Of a DNA stretch of 64,000 nucleotides, positions 36,519 to 44,494 are shown one piece after another. Origin of the DNA: HK1 sp965215295 (GTDB taxonomy: Bacteria > Pseudomonadota > Gammaproteobacteria > HK1); NCBI GenBank assembly GCA_965215295.1, contig OZ244045.1, positions 3,534,001 through 3,598,000 of the forward strand, in the 5' to 3' direction. The position numbers were made by a program, and so were the translations under genes. Within the stretch, counting starts at the first letter, position 1; every line of letters starts with the position of its first letter. A model generated the notes under the pieces. The model was not told where the DNA came from and did no database searches. It saw nothing but the letters and a program-made list of their open reading frames with translations.

Positions 36519-37382
36519 ATGGCCGGCGCCAAGGAAATCCGCACCAAGATCAAGAGCGTGCAGAACACGCAGAAGATCACCCGGGCGATGGAGATGGTCG
36601 CGGCGAGCAAGATGCGCAAGGCGCAGGAGCAGATGCACCAGGCGCGCCCCTACGCGGAGAAGATGCGGCAGGTGATCGCGCACGTCAGCGCCGCCAACAC
36701 CGAGTACAAGCATCCGTTCCTCATCGCGCGGGATGAGGTGCGGCGGGTCGGGTTCATCATCGTGTCGTCGGATCGGGGGCTGTGCGGCGGGCTGAACAAC
36801 AACATGTTCAGGACCGTGGTGCAGGAGCTCGACGAGTGGCGTTCGAAAGGCGTCGAGACCGATTTCTGCGTCATCGGCAACAAGGGCGGGGTGTTCTTCC
36901 GCCGCCTGAGGGTGAACGTGCTCGCGAGCACCACGCACATCGGCGACCAGCCGGGCATCGACGACCTCATCGGCACCATCAAGGTCATGCTCGACGCCTA
37001 CTCCGCCGGCAACATCGATCGCGTGTTCTTCGTCTTCAACGAGTTCGTCAACTCCATGACCCAGCGCCCGGTGGTGGAGCAGCTCCTGCCCCGCGCCCCG
37101 TCCGACGCGGACGAGGTGAAGCATTACTGGGACTACCTGTACGAGCCCGACGCGCGGGAGGTGCTCGACGCGCTCCTGACCCGCTACGTCGAGTCGCTGG
37201 TGTACCAGGGGGTGGTGGAGAACATCGCGTCGGAGCAGGCGGCGCGCATGGTCGCGATGAAGGCGGCCTCGGACAACGCCGGCGACCTCATCGAAGACTT
37301 GCAGCTCCAGTACAACAAGGCCCGGCAGGCATCCATCACCCAGGAGCTGTCCGAGATCGTCGGCGGCGCCGCCGCTCTGTAG
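36519..37382 (+). CDS. atpG: ATP synthase F1 subunit gamma
   Basis: 287 residues, full length. Starts AGAKEIRTKIKSVQNTQKIT and has the SSDRGLCGGLNNN block; ends YNKARQASITQELSEIVGGA. A degraded copy of its last 60 bases is found at 38840. In normal operons atpD follows within tens of bases; here about 2.5 kb of other sequence lies between. Confidence 0.97.
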   Translation: MAGAKEIRTKIKSVQNTQKITRAMEMVAASKMRKAQEQMHQARPYAEKMRQVIAHVSAANTEYKHPFLIARDEVRRVGFIIVSSDRGLCGGLNNNMFRTVVQELDEWRSKGVETDFCVIGNKGGVFFRRLRVNVLASTTHIGDQPGIDDLIGTIKVMLDAYSAGNIDRVFFVFNEFVNSMTQRPVVEQLLPRAPSDADEVKHYWDYLYEPDAREVLDALLTRYVESLVYQGVVENIASEQAARMVAMKAASDNAGDLIEDLQLQYNKARQASITQELSEIVGGAAAL

Positions 37383-37470
37383 AGCCGACAATTCTCAGTA
37401 TACTGAATGCTCAGTCTCAGCGAATCCATGAATTTGTAGAGGAACTGCGCAACTCGTTGCACCGGATGAG

Positions 37471-38124
37471 ATGATTACTGGATCGAAAATGATAGCCAAG
37501 CACACGAAGATGGCGGTAGTATTTCTTCTCCTACCAGGGTTCATTCTTGCGGCCGACTACAACATTGAACGGGAGAACGGTGAGCGAGTTGGATCTTATG
37601 ATACTATAAGCGAAATCGGCACAGAAATCAAAGCGGAAGTCAAATTCAATGATGGATCGACTCTGATCCGAGAGAATATCTTTCTAAATGATCCCGCATG
37701 CCCTGCCAAGATTTTATCTCATACCAAAAGATACGGTAATGAGACTAGATTCTACTGCACATCAGATTATGATTGTACTTATAGTGCATCGACTTCCTTA
37801 TACGTAGAGAATCCAATCGTCGCCATTGATGTCCGTACGAGAATTTATGATGTTTTCGGACAATATGCGATAACCCTAGCCCATCGTGAGATACAAGACT
37901 TCAGTACAGGCCAGTTCGAAATAGACGGAGCGTGGGATGCGGATTACAGCCTCGTAGATGAGATGATGACAACCGTCACCTACATCGGTCGTGTTCGTTT
38001 ATCGGATGGCACTCAGTGGATATACAATACGGAAAAGCTGGCATCTGCTTTATCCACTCTCTACCTAGAACAGAAATTCGGAGAGGACGATGAGGAAAAG
38101 CATATCCTTAACCAGAACCATTGA
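37471..38124 (+). CDS. Secreted protein of unknown function, cargo in the atp operon
   Basis: 217 residues (or 211 from the second ATG at 37489). Signal peptide: MAVVFLLLPGFILAADYN, cleavage likely after AA. The mature part is rich in beta strands and contains four cysteines (DPACPAK, FYCTSDYDCTYS) that could make disulfides. No family recognised. The gene is much lower in GC than atpG and atpD, indicating transfer. It begins 88 bases after the atpG stop and is on the same strand, so it would be read as part of the atp transcript. Confidence 0.65.
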   Translation: MITGSKMIAKHTKMAVVFLLLPGFILAADYNIERENGERVGSYDTISEIGTEIKAEVKFNDGSTLIRENIFLNDPACPAKILSHTKRYGNETRFYCTSDYDCTYSASTSLYVENPIVAIDVRTRIYDVFGQYAITLAHREIQDFSTGQFEIDGAWDADYSLVDEMMTTVTYIGRVRLSDGTQWIYNTEKLASALSTLYLEQKFGEDDEEKHILNQNH

Positions 38125-38133
38125 GAGAGAGTA

Positions 38134-38340
38134 ATGGCAACGTATAATCAATTACAGATTTGGATAATGGAAGAATACGGATGGAAGCCGAAGACGTGTT
38201 GGATAGCCCATTGCAAGGAGCTAGCCGGTCTTGAACGTCATGACGCTCCAAATCGTACAGGGGATAAACCATCAAATCCATGTCCGGATGAGAAGCGCGA
38301 ATCGATATTTGAGGCGTTCCGACACTTCAAGATGCTTTGA
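38134..38340 (+). CDS. Small conserved protein (KTCWIAHCKEL type), cargo
   Basis: 68 residues. The pattern KTCWIAHCKELAGL, followed by APNR and a C-terminal CPDEKRESIFEAFRHFKML, is one I recognise as a widespread small bacterial family with no assigned function, often met among accessory genes. GAGAGAG lies just before the ATG, ten bases after the secreted protein's stop, so the two are coupled. Low GC as for its neighbour. Confidence 0.7.
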   Translation: MATYNQLQIWIMEEYGWKPKTCWIAHCKELAGLERHDAPNRTGDKPSNPCPDEKRESIFEAFRHFKML

Positions 38341-38469
38341 GTAGTTGTGGCAGTCCACCCGAGGAAGCAAGGTCATGACAAGTCGAGAGCGGATTTTGGC
38401 CTTGATCAAATCGAATGCCGGATCTGACGGATTCCGAAACCTGAGAGCGCACCGGAATCCAGCCGCATG

Positions 38470-38757
38470 ATGAATCAGAAGGCTGACACCAATGACATGA
38501 GATCGGAGTATCATTTTTCCGGAGACATGCGTGGTAAACATCACAAAGCGTACCAAGAAAGCACAAATGTCGTTCTACTGGAGCCCGAGGTGGTTCGAGT
38601 GTTTCATGATACCACGGCGGTCAATCGTGCCTTACGCATATTGATTGACTTGGCGGACGAAGAAGTACGGAGAAACCTGCCTAAGCCGAAGTCCGGCTCG
38701 TGTGGCCTGTCCACGGCGGCGACAGATTCAACGGACACACCAAGGAGACGAATATGA
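38470..38757 (+). CDS. Antitoxin-like protein, copy 1, overlapping the atpD relic
   Basis: 95 residues. Core: MRSEYHFSGDMRGKHHKAYQ, ESTNVVLLEPEVVRVFHD and TTAVNRALRILIDLADEE, a small family often paired with BrnT-like or similar toxins. The tail (TDSTDTPRRRI) reads through what looks like the old atpD leader, and the stop overlaps the ATG of the atpD relic (38754-38757). About 88% identical in DNA to copy 2 at 39568, judged by eye. No intact toxin precedes it. Confidence 0.68.
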   Translation: MNQKADTNDMRSEYHFSGDMRGKHHKAYQESTNVVLLEPEVVRVFHDTTAVNRALRILIDLADEEVRRNLPKPKSGSCGLSTAATDSTDTPRRRI

Positions 38758-38838
38758 GTGCCGGAAACATCGTCGAGATCATCGGAGCCGTGGTGGTGCG
38801 CACTATCGGGATGGATTCCACCGGCGGCCTGGAGCTTC
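38754..38838 (+). pseudogene. Relic of the 5' end of atpD
   Basis: ATGAGTGCCGGAAACATCGT and the following 20 bases match the start of atpD at 39855. Then TGGTGCGCACTATCGGGATG to GGCCTGGAGC matches atpD at 39997-40040, with about 105 bases missing between. The preceding AAGGAGACGAAT is the same ribosome-binding leader as at atpD. The frame breaks afterwards. Confidence 0.88.
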
Positions 38839-38839
38839 A

Positions 38840-38898
38840 TACAATAAGGCCAAGCAGGCATCCGCTACCCAGGACCTGTCCGAGGTCGTCGGTGTGGC
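38840..38898 (+). pseudogene. Relic of the 3' end of atpG
   Basis: TACAATAAGGCCAAGCAGGC and the next 40 bases match atpG 37312-37370 (YNKARQASITQELSEIVGG) with several substitutions. It is fused directly behind the atpD relic, giving the order atpD start then atpG end that marks the junction of a tandem duplication. Confidence 0.88.
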
Positions 38899-38934
38899 GC
38901 GCTTGGATCATTGGCCAAACCGCAGGCCATAGTG

Positions 38935-39453
38935 ATGGTTGAGGCGCCACACAGAATCATCGAGGATTTCTGTCGTGCGCTCCCGAAGCAGGGTAGGGAA
39001 CGTGCTGATCCCAGCGAGATCGGTCACGAGTATTTGCCAGCTCCACATTCCATCGGAGATCTCCCGTCTGGTCGAGGTGCGGTATACGTATTCACATTAT
39101 CTGGGAGTTCAGAAGCACCCGCCGGACCGCACCGAGCGCTCAAGGTCGGTAAGGCTGGGCCGAATTCCAATTCTCGATTCCGAACTCAGCACTATAATAG
39201 TAGATCTGCCCCAAGTACTCTCGCGGGAGCAATTGAGAACAATCCATTCTTGCACGAATTTATAGGGGTTGATTCTTTGACAGTGGACATCGGGGATTGG
39301 ATCCGGAAATGCATCGACCGGGATCACTTCTTTGCGAAAGAAAACCGACAGACACTTCTATCTCTTCTGGAGGTATATATGAAAGCTCGTCTTGGCCCTG
39401 TCTTTGAAGGCTCACTGTCGATTTCCATCAGTAAGAGGAGTACCATTTCTTGA
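38935..39453 (+). CDS. GIY-YIG nuclease-like protein, cargo in the atp operon
   Basis: 172 residues from ATG 38935. The core has GAVYVFTLSGSS as the GIY-like strand, RALKVGKAGPNSNSRFRTQH as the YIG-like strand with the following arginine, and later helices (GDWIRKCIDRDHFF, LLSLLEVYMKARLGPVFEGS) with the glutamate expected for metal binding. Small stand-alone GIY-YIG proteins of this kind are common among accessory genes. Target unknown. It lies just behind the atpG relic and is low in GC. Confidence 0.72.
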   Translation: MVEAPHRIIEDFCRALPKQGRERADPSEIGHEYLPAPHSIGDLPSGRGAVYVFTLSGSSEAPAGPHRALKVGKAGPNSNSRFRTQHYNSRSAPSTLAGAIENNPFLHEFIGVDSLTVDIGDWIRKCIDRDHFFAKENRQTLLSLLEVYMKARLGPVFEGSLSISISKRSTIS

Positions 39454-39455
39454 GC

Positions 39456-39584
39456 ATGGGCCGATCCTCACACAGCCGCTTACTTGTGGTTTCCTGTACC
39501 GAACGTGAGGAGAACCGAATCCGAATCATCAACGCAAGACCGGCTACTGCGTCAGAGATGAAGCGATATGAATCAGAAGGCTGA
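39456..39584 (+). pseudogene. C-terminal remnant of a BrnT-type toxin
   Basis: 42 residues: SRLLVVSCTEREENRIRIIN, then ARPATASEMKRYE. This is the C-terminal half of BrnT (RLLVVxxTER..RIRIISAR.AT..E...YE). The N-terminal half with its catalytic residues is missing. It overlaps the start of antitoxin-like copy 2, the arrangement expected of a toxin followed by its antitoxin. Confidence 0.72.
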
Positions 39585-39858
39585 TACCAGTGACATGAGA
39601 TCGGAATACGATTTTTCCGGAGGCGTGCACGGTAAACATCACAAAGCGTACCAGGAAAGCACAAATGTCGTTCTACTGGAGCCCGAGGTGGATCGAGTGT
39701 TTCGTGATTCCACGGCTGTCAATCGTGCTTTACGCATGTTGATTGACTTGGCGGATGGAGAAGTACGGAGAAATCTGCTCAAATCGAAGGCGGGCTCCCT
39801 TCACGGCTTGTCCACGGCGGAGACAGATTCAACGGATACATCAGGGAGACGAATATGA
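39568..39858 (+). CDS. Antitoxin-like protein, copy 2, overlapping atpD
   Basis: 96 residues, paralogue of 38470 (MRSEYDFSGGVHGKHHKAYQ, STNVVLLEPEVDRVFRDSTA, VNRALRMLIDLADGE). The C-terminal tail again reads through the atpD leader, and its stop TGA overlaps the atpD ATG (39855-39858). Translation of atpD is therefore coupled to this gene. The upstream BrnT partner is only a remnant, so the antitoxin has no visible intact toxin in the window. Confidence 0.7.
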   Translation: MNQKADTSDMRSEYDFSGGVHGKHHKAYQESTNVVLLEPEVDRVFRDSTAVNRALRMLIDLADGEVRRNLLKSKAGSLHGLSTAETDSTDTSGRRI

Positions 39859-41228
39859 GTGCCGGAAACATCGTCGAAATCATCGGCGCGGTCGTGGACG
39901 TGCAGTTTCCGCGCGCCGCGGTGCCCAAGGTCTACGACGCCCTCAAGGTCGAGAACGGCCTCACCCTGGAAGTGCAGCAGCAGATCGGCGACGGGGTGGT
40001 GCGCACCATCGCGATGGGCTCGACCGATGGCCTTCAGCGCGGCGTCGATGTCGACAACACCGGGTCGCCGATCTCGGTGCCGGTCGGCGAGAAGACCCTC
40101 GGCCGCATCATGGACGTGCTCGGGACTCCGGTCGACGGCGGGGACACGGTCGGCGCCGAGGAACACTGGCCCATCCACCGCAAGGCCCCGAGCTACGTCG
40201 ATCAGGCGGCGGCGGTCGAGATCCTGGAAACCGGCATCAAGGTCATCGACCTCATCTGCCCGTTCAACAAGGGCGGCAAGATCGGGCTGTTCGGGGGCGC
40301 CGGCGTGGGCAAGACGGTCACCCTGATGGAGCTCATCCGCAACATCGCCATCGAGCACTCGGGCTACTCGGTGTTCGCCGGGGTCGGCGAGCGCACCCGC
40401 GAAGGCAACGACTTCTACCACGAGATGACCGAGTCGGGCGTGCTCGACAAGGTGGCGCTCGTGTACGGCCAGATGAACGAGCCGCCCGGCAACCGCCTGC
40501 GCGTCGGGCTGACCGGCCTCACCATGGCCGAGTTCTTCCGCGACGAGGGGCGCGACGTGCTGTTCTTCGTCGACAACATCTACCGCTACACCCTCGCTGG
40601 CGTCGAGTGCTCGGCCCTGCTCGGGCGCATGCCCTCGGCGGTCGGCTACCAGCCGACGCTCGCCGAGGAGATGGGGGTGCTGCAGGAGCGCATCACCTCC
40701 ACGAAGACCGGCTCGATCACCTCGATCCAGGCCATCTACGTCCCCGCCGACGACCTCACGGACCCGTCCCCGGCGACGACCTTCGCCCACCTCGACGCGA
40801 CGCTGGTGCTCTCGCGCCAGATCGCGGAGCTCGGGATCTACCCGGCCGTGGACCCACTCGATTCGACCAGTCGTCAGCTCGACCCCCTCGTCATCGGCGC
40901 CGAGCACTACAACGTCGCGCGCCGGGTGCAGGGCATTCTCCAGCGCTACAAGGAGCTGCGCGACATCATCGCGATCCTCGGCATGGACGAGCTCTCCGAC
41001 GAGGACAAGCTGGTGGTGGCGAGGGCGCGCAAGATCCAGCGCTTCCTCTCCCAGCCGTTCTTCGTCGCCGAGGTGTTCACCGGCTCGGCCGGCAAGTACG
41101 TGTCGCTCAAGGACACCATCGCCGGCTTCAAGGCGATCGCGGACGGCGAGATGGACCAGTACCCGGAGCAGGCCTTCTACATGGTCGGCGGCATCGAGGA
41201 AGTGGAAGAGAGGGCGAAGAGCCTCTGA
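39855..41228 (+). CDS. atpD: ATP synthase F1 subunit beta
   Basis: 457 residues, full length. The P-loop is GGAGVGKTVTLMEL, with the catalytic glutamate region VFAGVGERTREGNDFYHEM and DVLFFVDNIYRYTLAG. It is intact and separated from atpG by accessory cargo. The start overlaps the antitoxin-like gene, with the original AAGGAG-like leader (GGGAGACGAAT) retained. Confidence 0.97.
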   Translation: MSAGNIVEIIGAVVDVQFPRAAVPKVYDALKVENGLTLEVQQQIGDGVVRTIAMGSTDGLQRGVDVDNTGSPISVPVGEKTLGRIMDVLGTPVDGGDTVGAEEHWPIHRKAPSYVDQAAAVEILETGIKVIDLICPFNKGGKIGLFGGAGVGKTVTLMELIRNIAIEHSGYSVFAGVGERTREGNDFYHEMTESGVLDKVALVYGQMNEPPGNRLRVGLTGLTMAEFFRDEGRDVLFFVDNIYRYTLAGVECSALLGRMPSAVGYQPTLAEEMGVLQERITSTKTGSITSIQAIYVPADDLTDPSPATTFAHLDATLVLSRQIAELGIYPAVDPLDSTSRQLDPLVIGAEHYNVARRVQGILQRYKELRDIIAILGMDELSDEDKLVVARARKIQRFLSQPFFVAEVFTGSAGKYVSLKDTIAGFKAIADGEMDQYPEQAFYMVGGIEEVEERAKSL

Positions 41229-41410
41229 TTCGGTCCCTTGTTCGTGACGTGTCGCGCAAAATGACAAAGGATTGGTCACGACTTCCGGATGCCCGTCTTC
41301 GCGGGAACCGGGAAGTCCGGGTTCCGGCCGCGCCGGATCGGGTCACGGCCGTGGCTTGCGGCACGACCCCCTGAGTCGACAAGAGAAGCAGGTCCACGCG
41401 GAGGCGAGAG

Positions 41411-41830
41411 ATGGCATCCACGATCCGACTCGACATCGTCAGCGCCGAGCGCGAGCTCTTCTCGGGGGAGTGCGAGATGGTGGTCGCGCCCGGCGCGATG
41501 GGGGAGCTCGGCATCCTGCCGCGCCACACCCCTCTGGTGACCCGCCTGAAGCCGGGCGAGGTGCGCGCCAGGCTGCCGGGTGGCGAGGAGCAGGCGTTCT
41601 ACGTCTCGGGCGGGATGCTGGAAGTTCAACCCCACGTCGTGACGGTGCTCTCCGACACCGGGCAACGCGCCGAGGACCTCGACGAGGCGGCGGCCCTCGC
41701 GGCCCAGGAGCAGGCCGAACGCATGCTCGCGGATCGCGCGGCGGATATCGACGAGGCCCGGGCGAGGGCGGAGCTCGCGCAGGCCGCAGCCCAGCTTCGG
41801 GCCATCCGCCGGTTGCGAGGCCGACATTGA
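41411..41830 (+). CDS. atpC: ATP synthase F1 subunit epsilon
   Basis: 139 residues. Beta-sandwich start STIRLDIVSAERELFSGECE, then PGAMGELGILPRHTPLVTRL, and a helical C-terminal hairpin that can inhibit the enzyme. GGAGGCGAGAG precedes the ATG. The 182-base gap after atpD contains a GC-rich inverted repeat near 41282-41325. Confidence 0.95.
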   Translation: MASTIRLDIVSAERELFSGECEMVVAPGAMGELGILPRHTPLVTRLKPGEVRARLPGGEEQAFYVSGGMLEVQPHVVTVLSDTGQRAEDLDEAAALAAQEQAERMLADRAADIDEARARAELAQAAAQLRAIRRLRGRH

Positions 41831-41970
41831 GCCGCGAGGCGGACACCCTCCGGACGGCGCGGCGCGCGCGGGCGCCGGATCGGAGCAATCCGAGAGCGGC
41901 GGCGAGGGAAGCCGTCCGCCGGAACCGCAGCGGGCACCATGGCACGGAGCCGCCCGGCGGGCCGCGTTTC

Positions 41971-42071
41971 CGGTGCGCCCGGCGGCGGCACGCCGGCTCC
42001 CCGTCGGAGTCCGTTCGCGCGACACCTGTCTCGTCACGGTGCGCCCGGCGGCGCGGCACGCCGGCTCCCCG
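41971..42071. repeat. Two direct copies of a ~34-bp GC-rich repeat
   Basis: CGGTGCGCCCGGCGGC, then GGCACGCCGGCTCCCCG, occurs at 41971-42003 and, with two extra bases, at 42037-42071, in the gap between atpC and glmU. Confidence 0.8.
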
Positions 42072-42097
42072 CCGGTGAGCCCGGGACACCTCTCGGC

Positions 42098-43459
42098 ATG
42101 ACGCCCCTGCATGTCGTCATTCTCGCGGCGGGGCAGGGAAAGCGCATGCGCTCGGACCTGCCCAAGGTCCTCCACCTTCTCGCCGGCCGTCCACTCCTCT
42201 CCTACGTCATCGACGCAGCGAAGGGGCTCGACGCCGCGCGCGTGCATGTCGTGCATGGACACGGCGGCGGTGCAGTGCGCGAGGCCATGACCGGGGCCGA
42301 TGTCGAGTGGGTGGAGCAGCGCGAGCAGCTCGGCACCGGCCATGCCGTCGCGCGGGCCATGCCCGGCATTCCCGACGACGCGACGGTGCTGGTGCTCTAT
42401 GGCGACGTGCCGCTCGTCAGCCGCGCCACCCTGCACGAGGCCGCGACGCTGGCCGGCGGCGGCATCGCCCTCGTCACCGCGGTGGTGGCCGATCCGAACG
42501 GGTACGGCCGGGTCGTCCGTGACCCGGCCGGACTGGTTCGCGGCATCGTCGAAGAAGAGGATGCGAGCGACGGGCAGCGCGTCATCCCGGAAATCAACAC
42601 CGGGATCCTCGCCGCCGGCGCCGGGAAGCTGCGGAGCTGGCTCGACCGCCTGAGCGGCGACAACGCGCAGGGCGAGTACTACCTCACCGACGTCGTGGCG
42701 TGCGCGGTCGAGGACGGGCTGTCGGTCCGCACCGTGCCGCCGGAGACGATCGAAGAGGTGCTCGGCGTCAACGACCGCGCGCAGCTCGCGGCGCTCGAAC
42801 GGTTCCACCAGAGGCGGCTCGCCGAAACCCTCATGCGCGAAGGCGCGAGCCTTGCCGATCCCGCTCGAACCGATATCCGGGGCCGCGTGCGCACCGGGCG
42901 GGACGTCTTCATCGACGTGAACGTCGTGCTCGAAGGCGACGTCGTTCTCGGCGATCGGGTGAGCATCGGCCCGGGCTGCGTGATCAGGGACGCGGTGATC
43001 GAGCACGACACGGAGATCCGCTCCCACTGCGTCATCGAGGACGCCCGCGTCGGGGCCGCGTGCCGGATCGGTCCGTTCTCGCGGCTGCGCACCGATGCAC
43101 GGCTCGCGCGCGGCGTGCATGTCGGGAACTTCGCCGAGGTGAAGAACGCGGCCTTCGGCGAAGGCTCGAAGGCCAATCACTTCGCCTACGTCGGGGACAG
43201 CCGGATCGGCCACGACGTCAACGTGGGGGCGGGGGTCGTCACCTGCAACTACGACGGCGCGCACAAGCACACGACGGTGATCGGAGACGACGCCTTCATC
43301 GGCTCGGGGGTGATGCTGGTGGCGCCGGTCACCGTCCATGCCGGCGCGACGATCGGAGCGGGTTCGACCATCGGGAAGGACGCGCCGCCCGATGCCCTGA
43401 CCGTGAATCGGGCGCCGCAAAAGACGATCAAGGGCTGGAAACGCCCGCGCAAGGGCTGA
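42098..43459 (+). CDS. glmU: Bifunctional UDP-GlcNAc pyrophosphorylase / GlcN-1-P acetyltransferase
   Basis: 453 residues. N-terminal nucleotidyltransferase with LHVVILAAGQGKRMRSDLPK and LYGDVPL; C-terminal left-handed beta helix with hexapeptide repeats and NYDGAHKHTTVIGDDAFIGS. Makes UDP-GlcNAc for peptidoglycan and lipopolysaccharide. The position after atpC is the common gammaproteobacterial order. The start is ATG 42098; the 53 codons upstream are not family sequence. Confidence 0.96.
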   Translation: MTPLHVVILAAGQGKRMRSDLPKVLHLLAGRPLLSYVIDAAKGLDAARVHVVHGHGGGAVREAMTGADVEWVEQREQLGTGHAVARAMPGIPDDATVLVLYGDVPLVSRATLHEAATLAGGGIALVTAVVADPNGYGRVVRDPAGLVRGIVEEEDASDGQRVIPEINTGILAAGAGKLRSWLDRLSGDNAQGEYYLTDVVACAVEDGLSVRTVPPETIEEVLGVNDRAQLAALERFHQRRLAETLMREGASLADPARTDIRGRVRTGRDVFIDVNVVLEGDVVLGDRVSIGPGCVIRDAVIEHDTEIRSHCVIEDARVGAACRIGPFSRLRTDARLARGVHVGNFAEVKNAAFGEGSKANHFAYVGDSRIGHDVNVGAGVVTCNYDGAHKHTTVIGDDAFIGSGVMLVAPVTVHAGATIGAGSTIGKDAPPDALTVNRAPQKTIKGWKRPRKG

Positions 43460-43617
43460 AGGCCGCAGGCGAGATCGGGAGACGGCTCCCGCCCGCCGGT
43501 GCGAACCGTGTCCGCTCCGGATACCCGGATACGGGGCGGGATTGTCGATAGCCGCGATCGGCGTAGACTTGTCATGGTGCGCGGGCGACGCTCGCGCGTC
43601 AGGGCGGAAGGCGTTCC

Positions 43618-44382
43618 ATGATCGACGCGATACACGAGCTCTCGCCGGAGACGTTTCAGCGCGACGGCTACCTGGTGGTCCGCGGTCTCGTCGACCCCGC
43701 GAGCGTCGGCGAGATGCGCGAGACGGTGCTCCGCGCCCTCGACCCGCTGCAGGGACCGGCGGAGTTCGAGACCGACGTGGGCTATCCGGGCTCTCCCGCG
43801 AGCCGCGACGCGGCAGGCGGCGATACCCCGCGGCGGCTGCTGCATGCCTACTCGCGCGGCCCGGCTTTCCGCCGGTGGGCCACCGCGCCCGAGCTGGCGT
43901 CGGCGCTTCGCGGGGTGATGCGCGAGGAACGGATCGAGCTGTCCCAGTGCCACCACAACTGCGTGATGACCAAGCATTCCGGATTCAGCAGCGAGACGGC
44001 GTGGCACCAGGACATCCGGTACTGGTCGTTCGATGCGCCGGAGCTCGTGTCGGCGTGGCTCGCCCTCGGTCCGGAACGTGAAGAGAACGGCGCGCTGCGG
44101 GTGATCCCGGGCAGCCACCGGCTGCACCTCGATCGGGGCCGGTTCGATCGCCACCTGTTCCTGCGCCCGGAGCTCGACGAGAACCGCGCGCTCATCGACG
44201 CCGCGGCCCAGGTGGAGCTGGAGGCCGGCGACGGCCTTCTCTTCCACTGCCGGCTCTTCCATGCGGCGGGCAAGAACCGCTCCGGAGAGGTCAAGCTCTC
44301 CGCGGTCTTCACCTACCACGCTCAGGACAACCGCCCGATCCCGGGCACGCGCTCGGACCGCTATCCGTCGGTCCCGGTCTGA
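43618..44382 (+). CDS. Phytanoyl-CoA dioxygenase (PhyH) family protein
   Basis: 254 residues. Fe(II)/2-oxoglutarate oxygenase with HQD in TAWHQDIRYWSFD as the first two iron ligands and the distal histidine and arginine in RLFHAAGKNRSGEVKLSAVF. GALRVIPGSHRLHLDRGR is a family mark. Substrate unknown. GGAAGGCGTTCC precedes the ATG. Confidence 0.88.
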   Translation: MIDAIHELSPETFQRDGYLVVRGLVDPASVGEMRETVLRALDPLQGPAEFETDVGYPGSPASRDAAGGDTPRRLLHAYSRGPAFRRWATAPELASALRGVMREERIELSQCHHNCVMTKHSGFSSETAWHQDIRYWSFDAPELVSAWLALGPEREENGALRVIPGSHRLHLDRGRFDRHLFLRPELDENRALIDAAAQVELEAGDGLLFHCRLFHAAGKNRSGEVKLSAVFTYHAQDNRPIPGTRSDRYPSVPV

Positions 44383-44494
44383 GGTCCGCCTCGCCGGCCG
44401 GGCGCCTTCCGCGTCGCGCAGAGGAACCGGCCTTCCCGGCGTAGCCCGAACCGAAGACGAACCACATCCTGGCCGCGGCCGAGACACGCCGGAC

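Noticed and set aside
37383..37474. ILSILNAQSQRIHEFVEELR-like stretch just after atpG, possible gene fragment
   Set aside because: Only about 27 codons without a start or clear relatives; left unannotated.
38376..38470. MTSRERILA start followed by a frameshifted helix, possible second small gene after the 68-residue protein
   Set aside because: It stops after nine codons and the shifted continuation shows too little similarity to any family; it may be a relic but cannot be supported.
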